64,000 bases of DNA from Tolypothrix sp. PCC 7910 (GCF_011769525.1 NZ_CP050440.1:2605501-2669500), one strand, 5' to 3'. Shown: positions 27,175 to 35,082, counted from the stretch's first letter. Translations and numbers: made by a program. The notes: generated by a model from the sequence alone, not told the origin.

Positions 27175-27520
27175 GAATTCAGGAGTCAGGAGTCAGAATT
27201 CAGTATGAATTCTGTACGACTGGTGAGGCAGTCCGTTGGCTCTTTTCCCCCGCTTAAAGGAACTGCCGTTAGCGCAGCGTAAAGCCTGCGGCATAGCTCC
27301 GCTTAGAGCGACGCAGGAGCGTCACCCGTAGGGCGGATGAATAAGTGGGTTTAAGACCCCCGCTAAATTAAAAATTTAGCGGTCTACAATTAGCGCAAAG
27401 TCAGAGCGGAGGCTTCCTCCGCTCTGAACTTTGTAAGAGAGTGGCGGGTCTGAATCCCTCACTAATTGCATTCTGACTCCTGACTTCTGACTCCTGACTC
27501 CTGACTTCTGACTTCTGGAT
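27175..27520. repeat. STRR-bracketed palindromic element A
   Basis: The left array GAATTCAGGAGTCAGGAGTC and the right array of CTGACTC/CTGACTT heptamers are inverted relative to each other. The interior holds GCTAAATTAAAAATTTAGC and AGCGGAGGCTTCCTCCGCT hairpins. It is related over both ends and the core (CGCTTAAAGGAACTGCC) to 36557-36820, but carries an extra insert of about 58 bases at about 27268-27326. Confidence 0.7.
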
Positions 27521-27526
27521 TCTTCT

Positions 27527-28231
27527 TCATTTGGTTAATTTCCAGATGGTGTAGCCGATTTCGCCAGCCATCATTGAGCCTAAGTTGTAGACAAGGCAGG
27601 CTCCGATAGTGCTGGGGTTGGTGAAAGCAAAAGGGTTGCGTCCAACAAAAGTGGTTGTCAAATCAAAAATCCAAAAGAACAAAGCAACTGCACCGCCTGT
27701 GTGTCGTTCTTTCATCCCTGCGACCTTGTAATCCCGCCATAATGCCTGTGTTAGGTCAATGGTGCCACTGGGTTTGCCGCCTAATGTAAACTGCTTGGAA
27801 TATTCAAACTCGGTTTTCGCTTCTTCTGGACGTTTACCACGCAATGTTCGAGCTTGCATTACTTGGACTAATGCAGATATGCCAAAAGATAACCAGAATA
27901 ATGGGTTGAAGGGCAGTGTTAGCCAACCAATCCACCCAATCCAATTTTGCTCAAACCAGGGCAAAAGAGGAGTTCCAGCAAACATCGTCTGCCAAATGCC
28001 ATCAGTACTGAGTAACGAACCGATGAAAAAGCCCAGTGCGCCGATGATTTTTGTACCGCCAGAACCAGGGGTGATAAACTGTGCCAGGATATGGGAAACG
28101 AAAGACACGGGGATAGAGATAATATCAACAATCCAGCCCGCAAGGATTTCTATGTAATCAGAAACTCCCTTCCTTTTCTGAGTCTGCTTTTCGGTTGTTT
28201 GCTCAGAAGATGAATTTTTCTGAGTATCCAT
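27527..28231 (-). CDS. Multi-pass membrane protein of the island
   Basis: The 234-residue protein has a charged N terminus (MDTQKNSSSEQTTEKQTQKR) and about five hydrophobic segments (around 26-55, 58-78, 100-128, 183-200, 205-228). No recognised domain. It lies between element A and the small membrane-protein genes, on the same strand as the ATPase, so it may form part of the same membrane complex. That link is inference from context only. Confidence 0.65.
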   Translation of the reverse strand: MDTQKNSSSEQTTEKQTQKRKGVSDYIEILAGWIVDIISIPVSFVSHILAQFITPGSGGTKIIGALGFFIGSLLSTDGIWQTMFAGTPLLPWFEQNWIGWIGWLTLPFNPLFWLSFGISALVQVMQARTLRGKRPEEAKTEFEYSKQFTLGGKPSGTIDLTQALWRDYKVAGMKERHTGGAVALFFWIFDLTTTFVGRNPFAFTNPSTIGACLVYNLGSMMAGEIGYTIWKLTK

Positions 28232-28275
28232 TCTCTTTATTCCTCCACTAACCCGAAATTATTAGGCGAGGGCGA

Positions 28276-28530
28276 TCTGGGGGAGCGGGGGGTGCTGCTC
28301 TCAAGGGTAGGTATTTTGTATTTGGCCATTTTTTGGCTATTTCAGCCGATACTTAAATCCTGAAATGACCAAACCACGTTAAACAATTGAGAATTTTCTC
28401 AACTATTTTTGAGATTCTGAAAACCCTACCCTTGAGAGGGGGGGTGCTGAGGGTGCTGGGGGAGAAAGAGTGTTTAATGTAACTTCTTCACTTCCCCAGC
28501 CTCCCCAGCTTCCCCAGCCTCCCCAGCCTG
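28276..28530. repeat. STRR-bracketed element F with nested MITE
   Basis: A left G-rich array (CTGGGGGAGCGGGGGGTGCT) and a right array of four CCCCAGC units are inverted counterparts. A 141-bp MITE has been inserted inside (28298-28438). An ORF of 85 codons on the minus strand here is a by-product of the repeats. Confidence 0.6.
28298..28438. mobile_element. 141-bp MITE with 11-bp target duplication
   Basis: The inverted termini CTCTCAAGGGTAGG / CCTACCCTTGAGAG are flanked on both sides by GGGGGGTGCTG (28287-28297 and 28439-28449). It has no coding capacity. An 11-bp duplication is in the range of IS4-type transposases, so it is probably a non-autonomous derivative mobilised in trans. Confidence 0.88.
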
Positions 28531-28559
28531 TCACCACGCGAAGTTTGTGTGCAGCATCA

Positions 28560-28967
28560 CTAACCTGGTGCATCATTACAAGCATTTTTGTAGTAGTATT
28601 TCCATTGCCATTGCCGAGCAGAAATCCGCCCAATGCAAGCACCCGCAGAGTCATAAACATAAATCACTTCCGACTCTAACCAACCTGTAGTTTCTGGGCG
28701 AGGATCTCGTTTTGGATTGTCAATGTACTGCCGGATTTTCAGTTTTTGAGTATTGGGCATGACTTGGGTTTGAGCTAGCTTTAAAGCTGTTAGCTGGCGT
28801 TGCTCGATGCGTGAGCGCTCTACATCTTCGCTCTGTTCAATTTGTGCAGCAGCGTTAAATGATTGAAATTGGGATGGGAGTTTTAGGAATAAAGGAGATG
28901 CAATTAAGGTGATTCCTAGAAAGCCCAAAATTGCTTGTCCAAGGTATTTATTAGCACTAGTACTCAC
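28560..28967 (-). CDS. Single-pass membrane protein with extracytoplasmic domain
   Basis: The 135-residue product starts at GTG 28967, which overlaps the upstream stop as GTGA. There is one membrane helix (about 10-28), then a helical region (about 38-70), and a compact end with SGWLESEVIYVYDSAGACIG-like pattern and two cysteines. The look is of an anchored periplasmic domain; the family was not recognised. The four-base overlap shows translational coupling with the next gene upstream. Confidence 0.7.
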   Translation of the reverse strand: MSTSANKYLGQAILGFLGITLIASPLFLKLPSQFQSFNAAAQIEQSEDVERSRIEQRQLTALKLAQTQVMPNTQKLKIRQYIDNPKRDPRPETTGWLESEVIYVYDSAGACIGRISARQWQWKYYYKNACNDAPG

Positions 28968-29296
28968 GATTTATCCTCAATCAATTTCGCTGATATACCG
29001 CCAGTAAAGCCTAAAGTCATGGCAGCTATAGTGACATTGGGCTTTACTAGTAATGTTGAAATCCCGATCGCGGCGGCCCAAAAACAACCATTCGCAATAG
29101 CAATTAATCGCTTGTTTTTTGGCTTGGTTATTTGGTCGTTGATCACCTGATGTACGATTGCGTAATCTTCAAGTTCAGTTAGGATTTCTGTTACAGAAGC
29201 ACCGTACTCTTTTTCAAGCCTTGTAATTGCTATTTGGTCAAGCTTGACTGGGCTGGTTGCTAGTTTCTGCAATGCCTGTGCGAGTTTGGGGGTCAT
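28964..29296 (-). CDS. Small two-helix membrane protein
   Basis: The 110-residue protein has a soluble helical N-terminal half (KLDQIAITRLEKEYGASVTE) and two C-terminal membrane helices (about 64-100). ATG overlaps the stop of the upstream gene as ATGA, and its own stop overlaps the next start. The tight coupling across three genes suggests fixed stoichiometry in one complex. Confidence 0.7.
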   Translation of the reverse strand: MTPKLAQALQKLATSPVKLDQIAITRLEKEYGASVTEILTELEDYAIVHQVINDQITKPKNKRLIAIANGCFWAAAIGISTLLVKPNVTIAAMTLGFTGGISAKLIEDKS

Positions 29297-29466
29297 TTTG
29301 AAACACGCCCCAAAATTGCAAAACCTGCACCAACAACTATTCCTAACGCTGGGAGCAATCCAGCAGAAAGTACACCAGTAGCAATTACACTTCCCAAGAG
29401 ATAGCCACTTCCACCCAAAGCGCCTAAAACTGAAGTAGTGAATAAACTTGTACTGAGAATATCCAT
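29293..29466 (-). CDS. Gly-rich small membrane protein
   Basis: The ATG at 29466 (MDILSTSLFTTSVLG) has AAGGAA ten bases upstream. The 57-residue peptide has two Gly/Ala/Leu-rich membrane segments, resembling a ring-forming hairpin. In-frame sequence upstream (ALQLHQETIATVAQIQLLQE) looks protein-like but has no usable start, so the gene may once have been longer or may use a rare start. Confidence 0.6.
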   Translation of the reverse strand: MDILSTSLFTTSVLGALGGSGYLLGSVIATGVLSAGLLPALGIVVGAGFAILGRVSK

Positions 29467-29579
29467 AACTGTCAAATTCCTTTGGGATTTCAAGATTTCT
29501 TGCAGTAGTTGGATTTGAGCAACAGTAGCAATAGTCTCCTGATGGAGTTGCAGAGCCAGCGCTACCGTTGAATAAGCTT

Positions 29580-30149
29580 TTAGAACTGGATCTGTGTCCC
29601 CATTGAGCTGACTCTCTGTCTGAGTGAATTGAGTCGCTGTTTGAGTTGTTCCTTTTTTCGGATGGACTCCCCCAATCTTGTTGAGGCTTCTTCGGCTAGC
29701 TTAATTAAGCTCTGATCAATCTCCGCTATCTGGTTGTCAACCTCAAGCATGGATTGTTCTGCAAAAGCATCTAGCACAGTTCCTTTAGCTGCAATCAACG
29801 ATTCCATGAACAACAATGCGCCTGTTACCCCGGTGGAGGCACCCAAGATTTTCGATTGTTCGTTTTGAACAGCGATCGCTCCTGATATCGTCTGTTTATC
29901 TGCTGCTGTTAGCTTGTACGAAGCCTGCTGAATTGCCTCATCCGCCTTTGTAATTGTGGCTTCTCCCATGCCATTGAATGGTTGCGAGTCCGGCTTTTGG
30001 TCTTGTTTTATTTTTGAATGAGCCGCCAGAAATTCTTCGGGGAGTGAAGAATTGATTGTCCAAGTTTGGCCTGGGAAGTTCTTACGGAACTCGTCAACTA
30101 ACTTACCTGGCTTTATACCAATAGATTCTGCATATTCTTTGATAGTCAT
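29580..30149 (-). CDS. Coiled-coil protein with N-terminal DNA-binding-like motif
   Basis: In the 189-residue protein the N terminus (MTIKEYAESIGIKPGKLVDE) looks like a short IF2N/HTH-type fold. A central hydrophobic stretch (ILGASTGVTGALLFMESLIA, about 100-120) is followed by a long C-terminal coiled coil (about 130-185). The family was not recognised. It lies three bases from the upstream gene, within the same run leading to the ATPase. Confidence 0.65.
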   Translation of the reverse strand: MTIKEYAESIGIKPGKLVDEFRKNFPGQTWTINSSLPEEFLAAHSKIKQDQKPDSQPFNGMGEATITKADEAIQQASYKLTAADKQTISGAIAVQNEQSKILGASTGVTGALLFMESLIAAKGTVLDAFAEQSMLEVDNQIAEIDQSLIKLAEEASTRLGESIRKKEQLKQRLNSLRQRVSSMGTQIQF

Positions 30150-30152
30150 TAT

Positions 30153-30503
30153 CTAAACTCCTGTAAATTTTTCTGGGTGTTGTTTTAACTCAACTGCGGT
30201 TTTGATTAAACCTTTAAGTAAAACACAAGTCCTAATTTGTTGCAGAACTGGGAGATGCCAATTCGTCAATTTGACATGGCGATTTAATCCACCATTTTCT
30301 TCATCTCTGAATTCAGCAAAACTTGGGAGATATAAAGAAGCTAAATCTAGATATGTTCTTAACTGCCTTTCGCTAATTTGTGGTTCCAATCTCAGAGCTG
30401 CCTGTTGTCTTGTGAGAACTTCTTCAACGGAGCAAGAACCTTTCAGTTGCAATACTTTCCCTCCTTTAACTTCCGATTGACTTCCGATGAACTTCCGATT
30501 CAT
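30153..30503 (-). CDS. Small regulator-like protein heading the membrane operon
   Basis: The ATG at 30503 (MNRKFIGSQSEVKGGK) lies within an array of 11-base repeats. The 116-residue protein has SCSVEEVLTRQQAALRL and ISERQLRTYLDLASLYLP, plausible as an HTH followed by helices, and a basic C terminus. As the first gene of the run it could be an autoregulator. No family was recognised. Confidence 0.55.
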   Translation of the reverse strand: MNRKFIGSQSEVKGGKVLQLKGSCSVEEVLTRQQAALRLEPQISERQLRTYLDLASLYLPSFAEFRDEENGGLNRHVKLTNWHLPVLQQIRTCVLLKGLIKTAVELKQHPEKFTGV

Positions 30504-30510
30504 TTCCGGA
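30470..30510. repeat. Four iteron-like repeats with an 11-bp period
   Basis: CTTCCGAT occurs at 30470, 30481 and 30492, and TTTCCGGA at 30503, each 11 bases apart. They overlap the first codons of the gene starting at 30503. One helical turn per repeat is typical of sites bound by a protein on one DNA face. Confidence 0.7.
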
Positions 30511-30596
30511 AGTGCTGATATCAATCATAAAAAACTTGCTTAGTTGAAAGTCATGTTTATCTCACAACTTAGCGTCAGACTGACACTAAATAGTTG

Positions 30597-30779
30597 ATTC
30601 TGAATACAGAATCCAGAATTAATTAGTGAGTGATTCAGAGCCACTACGCGCTATTGACTGCTAAATTAAAAATTTAGTGTGGCATTTCACATTTATTCAT
30701 CTACAAGCGATGCACGCTCACTTGTCTCAGTGTCGTATAGAATCAATTATGAATTCTGGCTTCTGAGTCCTGAATTCTG
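30597..30779. repeat. STRR-bracketed palindromic element B
   Basis: The left array (GATTCTG, AATACAG, AATCCAG) is inverted relative to the right array (GAATTCTGGCTTCTGAGTCC). The interior has CTAAATTAAAAATTTAG, as in element A. The right array forms the 3' end of the HTH gene at 30743. Confidence 0.6.
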
Positions 30780-30985
30780 TTTGACAACAATTTATGGATA
30801 GCGCCAAAGTGATTCAGTACATGTGGTTTAGGTTGTTGATATCTTGTACTACTTTCATCTGCTAACCAATGGCTGATTGTCTGTTGAGGATATCCCGTGA
30901 GCCTATGCATTAGATATATGGGAGTATCATGAATCCTTTTGAATTCCTTGGGATGCATTGGTTCAATCTCAATCTTTGGTGGCAT
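30743..30985 (-). CDS. Small HTH-like protein with repeat-derived tail
   Basis: The ATG at 30985 (MPPKIEIEPMHPKEF) is favoured because it leaves a promoter gap to the divergent gene; longer starts at 31021 or 31033 exist. A helix-turn-helix-like segment, TPIYLMHRLTGYPQQTISHW, recalls small plasmid regulators. The last about ten residues (RIQDSEARIH) are encoded by the short-repeat array of element B, so the natural C terminus has probably been replaced. Confidence 0.5.
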   Translation of the reverse strand: MPPKIEIEPMHPKEFKRIHDTPIYLMHRLTGYPQQTISHWLADESSTRYQQPKPHVLNHFGAIHKLLSNRIQDSEARIHN

Positions 30986-31042
30986 TATACGATTAGCGTT
31001 ATTAATTTTTTGGTTAACCATTTCCCCATTCAATGGCTGTTG

Positions 31043-31222
31043 ATGAGTTTATTAGTGAGTGAAAAATTCAGGCACAACATTATTAATGTGAAATTAAGAC
31101 AGGAACAAAGATGGACCGATTACCAGAGAAATAAAGCCCTTACACTGGGACAATTGATCAAAGATGTGGTTGCGGCTCGTGGCGGAGATTTACTGCTAGC
31201 CATTTTTAGCTGGTTGCAATAA
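31043..31222 (+). CDS. Small hypothetical protein, divergent from the HTH gene
   Basis: The 59-residue frame starts MSLLVSEKFRHNIINVKLRQ, with a basic middle and a C-terminal helix (LGQLIKDVVAARGGDLLLAI). A longer start at 30929 would overlap the HTH gene and is less likely. No family recognised. Confidence 0.35.
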   Translation: MSLLVSEKFRHNIINVKLRQEQRWTDYQRNKALTLGQLIKDVVAARGGDLLLAIFSWLQ

Positions 31223-31283
31223 AGAGAACCTCATACTGATTGATGCTAATTGATATAATCAGAGTCAGCTTGGTTTTGATGCT

Positions 31284-31853
31284 ATGCGAACAAAAGTAAA
31301 ACTAATTCACGGTACTGATGGAATAACCGTGGAAGCAGATTTAGTAGAACTGGCGCAGAAGCACGTTATTGATTATGCTGGCAAATGGAAAGAACAGTTA
31401 AAACTTCACGGGCAAGAAGATAAATTTTGGGACTGGGAGTTTAAACTTCAGTCAATGATTAACAAACAACCAAACCGCGAAGGCTATGCAGTTGAATATG
31501 AAAGTGATACTCAAGGTTTGATGTTAATTGAAACCCAAATGCATGGTTCTCGGTTGTCAGAGGGCAAACGCTTAATTTATGTTGATGGCATTGCTTCTGC
31601 GCCCTGGAATCGAGAAATTATTCAAAGTCCGCCACAATTTAAAGGTGTCGGAACTGCACTATTGGCATTTGCCAGAAATCGCAGTATAGAACTAGGTTAT
31701 GAGGGTAGAGTAGGGTTACATTCATTACCAGGAGCAGAGGAATTTTATGATCGTCAAGGGATGATTGATTTGGGAGAAGATGAAGATTATGACGATTTAG
31801 TCTACTTTGAATATGGAGTACGCCGTTTTCTGGAAGAACGCAGTCAAGGTTAA
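31284..31853 (+). CDS. GNAT-family acetyltransferase, paired with next gene
   Basis: The 189-residue protein has the GNAT core: RLIYVDGIASAPWNR, the acetyl-CoA loop QFKGVGTALLAFA (QxxGxG/A type) and GLHSLPGAEEFYDRQGM. The N-terminal 60 residues are specific to this type. It ends three bases before the next gene, so the two are co-expressed. The substrate is unknown; a protein or tRNA target is possible given the dedicated partner, but that is inference. Confidence 0.8.
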   Translation: MRTKVKLIHGTDGITVEADLVELAQKHVIDYAGKWKEQLKLHGQEDKFWDWEFKLQSMINKQPNREGYAVEYESDTQGLMLIETQMHGSRLSEGKRLIYVDGIASAPWNREIIQSPPQFKGVGTALLAFARNRSIELGYEGRVGLHSLPGAEEFYDRQGMIDLGEDEDYDDLVYFEYGVRRFLEERSQG

Positions 31854-31856
31854 TCA

Positions 31857-32393
31857 ATGAGTCAGCAAGAAAATAGAGACAATCACAATACCTTTAGCCA
31901 AGAAAACTTAGTAAATCCAATAGATTTATTATCTCATGAACAATGGTTACAAAAAGCTGTGGAAGCTGAGGATAAAGTAGGCGGGAACATTGGTGCGGGA
32001 TTAGATTGGGGTTCAGCATTTGGTGACCTAATGCTTAACTTTGAGCTTTTGGGACGTTTAACTACGTTACGTATTTCTCTGAATAAAGAAGTGCGGTTGC
32101 TGTTGAATAATTGGAATTTAGGCACAGCTACAAAAGTTGCAGTAAAAACAGCAAGAGAAAAAATCTTGGAAAAATTAAGATTGCCTACAGCAGAGGTAAG
32201 AGAATCCATACTTGCTGCTCTAGGAAAAGATGAACTGTATGGTGAAGAGTTCATTTCTAATAGAGAAATATTACGCGAATTACTGGAATTATTATTGAAA
32301 GCAGAAGATTGGGAAAGCATTGCAGCAGTGGCAGCCGATTCCATCAAGCAACAAATTATTCGTCAAGCTGTTGATGAAAAGATGTCAGCGTAA
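31857..32393 (+). CDS. Partner protein of the GNAT enzyme
   Basis: The 178-residue, mostly helical, acidic protein was not recognised as a family. It has a polar N terminus (MSQQENRDNHNTFSQENL), a Gly-containing segment (GGNIGAGLDWGSAFGDLML) and C-terminal helices. It lies three bases after the acetyltransferase. It could be its inhibitor, adaptor or substrate. Confidence 0.6.
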   Translation: MSQQENRDNHNTFSQENLVNPIDLLSHEQWLQKAVEAEDKVGGNIGAGLDWGSAFGDLMLNFELLGRLTTLRISLNKEVRLLLNNWNLGTATKVAVKTAREKILEKLRLPTAEVRESILAALGKDELYGEEFISNREILRELLELLLKAEDWESIAAVAADSIKQQIIRQAVDEKMSA

Positions 32394-32437
32394 GTTATGC
32401 ACTTGATCAGTTAGTTGTTTTGAATATTTTTACCAAC

Positions 32438-32631
32438 AAGTTGGAAGTTGGAAGTTGGAAGTCGCAAGTCGCAAGTAAGAAGAATTAACTTTAGTTGTGG
32501 GTTTAAAGCCCACTTAAGAAAAAGATGTGTTTCTCGCGCTGCGCGTCTCGTAACACAGTTTCCTTATCTCAATCCCACGACTTCAGTCGTGGGTACACTT
32601 GCGACTTGCGACTTGTAACTTGCGACCGTTG
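32438..32631. repeat. STRR-bracketed palindromic element C
   Basis: The left array is three AAGTTGG then two AAGTCGC heptamers and AAGTAAG (32438-32479). The right array is ACTTGCG heptamers (32597-32624), inverted to the left. The interior hairpins are GTGGGTTTAAAGCCCAC and CCCACGACTTCAGTCGTGGG. Confidence 0.8.
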
Positions 32632-32764
32632 AAACAGATGATGCCACCACAAACCAGTAGTGTAGCTTCGTGTGATTTGAACTAAAAATTGAGATTTTAA
32701 CTCATGATATGCTTCAGAAATGAGTATCCAATTTATAGTTCACTTTTAATATTCGAGTTTTTTT

Positions 32765-32850
32765 AATAATAATGATTATCGTGTAAGGAATAAAAAGATT
32801 GATACGAGTGACGTTTGTATCAATTATTTGGCTTGATTATCATTATTATT
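32765..32850. repeat. Nested inverted repeat, 86 bp
   Basis: The outer arms AATAATAATGATTATC / GATTATCATTATTATT pair with one mismatch. An inner stem ATTGATAC / GTATCAAT lies at 32798-32805 and 32817-32824. The arms resemble Fur-box half sequences, but no gene follows for about 440 bases. It may be a MITE. 32851-33293 shows nothing further. Confidence 0.6.
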
Positions 32851-33293
32851 CAGCTACGATTTGAGGTTAGCGATCGCTCTGTTGTTAGGCGATCGCTTGG
32901 ACAATGAAATATTTGATTTTTACTCAGATATCTACTAAAACAAAAATTTTGAACCATAACATGGGCATTTGAACCATATTTTGAATTGAAAGTTTAAGTT
33001 AGAGCAATTTTAAGAGAGATTTTTTGTGCGAGTTTTGTCCAATTGTGTTTTTTCAACTCATTCTTGAATTATGCTTCAGAATTTCAACTCTCTCTCATAT
33101 ATGAATGCAAAGTTTAATTTTGTGATTGGCGCAAAAGCCTGAAATTTCGTTAACTTTTTTCTAATTTATGGATCAAGATTTTTCTCACATTATGATTCAA
33201 AGCATACTTCGGCTTTACGTGTCTCTAACTCAGCACCAGAAAATTGAAAATTCATAAGTATTAGCAGCAATCGCTCCAAAGTACTCTCAAACC

Positions 33294-33590
33294 TTAGCTG
33301 TACACCTGAAGTGATGGAGCTTTTCGCTTCAAATTACCGTTGCCATCATCCCCATTAGTTGTAATGGTAGGCTGCTGTCTGCATTCCGAACGATTACATC
33401 TGAAATCCCAGTGATTAATTTGAGATTTTCCACGATGTTCTACCAGAACTATTTGGTTTTGATAAGTGGGGTTTTTACCACTGATCAAAAATGCATCTCC
33501 CAAGGCATAGAAGCCAGTGAGTACATAATGTCGCTTGTCAATACCCATTAATGCATCCCAAGCTTGTTGAGTTTGTTGGTGTACATCCAT
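33294..33590 (-). CDS. Hypothetical protein of the island
   Basis: The 98-residue product starts MDVHQQTQQAWDALMGIDKR and has beta-rich middle sequence (HYVLTGFYALGDAFLISG). Two cysteines lie in FRCNRSECRQ, which could bind metal or zinc. The last 20 residues are low complexity. No family recognised. It follows the next gene by 39 bases on the same strand. Confidence 0.5.
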   Translation of the reverse strand: MDVHQQTQQAWDALMGIDKRHYVLTGFYALGDAFLISGKNPTYQNQIVLVEHRGKSQINHWDFRCNRSECRQQPTITTNGDDGNGNLKRKAPSLQVYS

Positions 33591-33629
33591 ATTGATTAAC
33601 CTAAATATTGGTAATTGCTCGTAACAAAG

Positions 33630-33848
33630 CTATTCATCTGGTTTCAAAACTTCCAAAGTTTGTGCAAGCGCCTGTATTGCATCTGCCAAACTCAAATCTC
33701 TTTTGTGAGCGCACAAGGATTGATAAACTCGCGGGTTTTGCTCTTGAAAATCTACTAGTGAATTGAAGACTCTCTCTAATTCTTCATGCACAGATTCTCT
33801 GGTTCTGCTGTCTAAGTACAGTGCCTTATCTAGAGTTGGTTCACTCAT
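33630..33848 (-). CDS. Small helical hypothetical protein
   Basis: The 72-residue acidic helical protein (MSEPTLDKALYLDSRTRESV...) ends ALAQTLEVLKPDE. AGAATAT precedes the ATG, so the ribosome site is weak. It is third in the run 34996, 34730, 33848, 33590 with gaps of 2, 27 and 39 bases, which supports an operon. Confidence 0.6.
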   Translation of the reverse strand: MSEPTLDKALYLDSRTRESVHEELERVFNSLVDFQEQNPRVYQSLCAHKRDLSLADAIQALAQTLEVLKPDE

Positions 33849-33875
33849 ATATTCTCCAATATAAAAGCTCTCGGC

Positions 33876-34730
33876 TCATACCATTTGGGCAAAAATCTGC
33901 TGTTGAACTTGCTGCATCCATGCTTTGATGGCTTGCAGTTCATCCACACCATCAGTTACAGCACTAACAACATATTTTTGATAGGAATTAGCAGCATGAT
34001 TGGGGTGGTCAAACTTATCTGATGCCCAAGCAATGCACATAGTTTTCACAAGCTCATCAACCTTACTATGATGAAGCTCACTGGGGCTACTAACATCTTG
34101 AAAATGTAACCATTCTTTGATTAAATCAAGCGGGTAATTTAGTAATTTACGAATTTGTTTTATCCGTAAATCTTGAGGATGTATTGCAGATGTTACAGTA
34201 GGTTGCTTTGGATTTGATTGCGTTTGTCCAGATTGAGCATAATCGACTGACTCTGAAGTTGGAGCTAACTTAGATTGAACATCACGAATAATTGCTCCCC
34301 AGTCAGCGTTAGGATTCCATTCCCTACGAATACGGGTTTTAGTTAAAGCGTTATAAAGATTGCAGAAAACTGAGTTTTCATCCCCAGGAGTAGCAACAAT
34401 TATCAAAGGCTGAGTAAAATGTTGAATAACAGATGCAGCTAATAAGAATGATTTGGCAAAGTTTGTTTCAATGCCACTGCGGACGATATAAATTTCATCG
34501 GCTTGCACAACAATATCTAATTTTAAATTGTCCTTGCCTTTGAAATCCTTATCTGTTAGTCTTAGCTCCAAAACATAACCTGTTAATGCTCTTTGGCTCA
34601 CAGGAATCTTTTTATCTTGTTCAATCTCGCAGTTATACCAAGCATAAATCCGACCATCAACCTCTAATTTCTTTACATACAGATAAATTGGCTGTGGTGG
34701 ATTACCTAATCCGAGTTTTATTTCAGGCAT
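33876..34730 (-). CDS. Plasmid/phage-type conserved protein, possible ssDNA-related function
   Basis: In the 284-residue protein the N-terminal 150 residues are beta-rich (QPIYLYVKKLEVDGRIYAWY, GYVLELRLTDKDFKGKDNLK, EIYIVRSGIETNFAKSFLLA). The C-terminal part is helical with a QIRKLLNYPLDLIKEWLHF segment. I recall similar N-terminal domains beside small proteins like its upstream neighbour on cyanobacterial plasmids and phages. An OB-type single-stranded DNA function is a guess from the strand pattern and context. It starts two bases after the previous gene. Confidence 0.5.
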   Translation of the reverse strand: MPEIKLGLGNPPQPIYLYVKKLEVDGRIYAWYNCEIEQDKKIPVSQRALTGYVLELRLTDKDFKGKDNLKLDIVVQADEIYIVRSGIETNFAKSFLLAASVIQHFTQPLIIVATPGDENSVFCNLYNALTKTRIRREWNPNADWGAIIRDVQSKLAPTSESVDYAQSGQTQSNPKQPTVTSAIHPQDLRIKQIRKLLNYPLDLIKEWLHFQDVSSPSELHHSKVDELVKTMCIAWASDKFDHPNHAANSYQKYVVSAVTDGVDELQAIKAWMQQVQQQIFAQMV

Positions 34731-34732
34731 AA

Positions 34733-34996
34733 TTAAAAATCATCCAGTTCAGTTTCAGATTTAGCTGACTGTTTTTGCATCCTGACTTTATTCATCTGGT
34801 GAATTGATTCTTGAATTACAGGTTTGGCAGCTTCTTTAACAGAGGCTTTAGCTTGCTGATATAAAAATTGTGTTACGCCCTCTGCATCTTCTTCTGGGTC
34901 GATTTGTGCCCATAATGAGCAACCCAATTCCAACGATTCATAGTCACCTAAGTTAAATTTTCTGTGATATGTGACAGCAATAGTTTTAATATCCAT
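34733..34996 (-). CDS. Small conserved mobile-element protein
   Basis: The 87-residue protein starts MDIKTIAVTYHRKFNLGDYE, followed by SLELGCSLWAQID and acidic residues, and ends in a helical tail and SETELDDF. Acidic C-terminal tails are found in single-stranded DNA-binding proteins, but the body is too short for a classic SSB. Coupled to the next gene with a two-base gap. I have seen this N-terminal pattern in phage/plasmid-associated proteins of unknown role. Confidence 0.55.
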   Translation of the reverse strand: MDIKTIAVTYHRKFNLGDYESLELGCSLWAQIDPEEDAEGVTQFLYQQAKASVKEAAKPVIQESIHQMNKVRMQKQSAKSETELDDF

Positions 34997-35082
34997 CAGG
35001 TTTTTAAATCCCTAATAATTAAGTGGAGATTTGCAATTTATTTTGCTAATTGAATTAATTTTGAGCGCGAGTCAGTCATTCA

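Noticed and set aside
28403-28660. 85-codon minus-strand frame across G-rich repeats
   Set aside because: Covers a MITE end and short-repeat arrays and overlaps a better gene; repeat by-product.
32765-32850. Fur-controlled promoter
   Set aside because: The arms resemble Fur half-sites, but no gene starts within about 400 bases on either strand.
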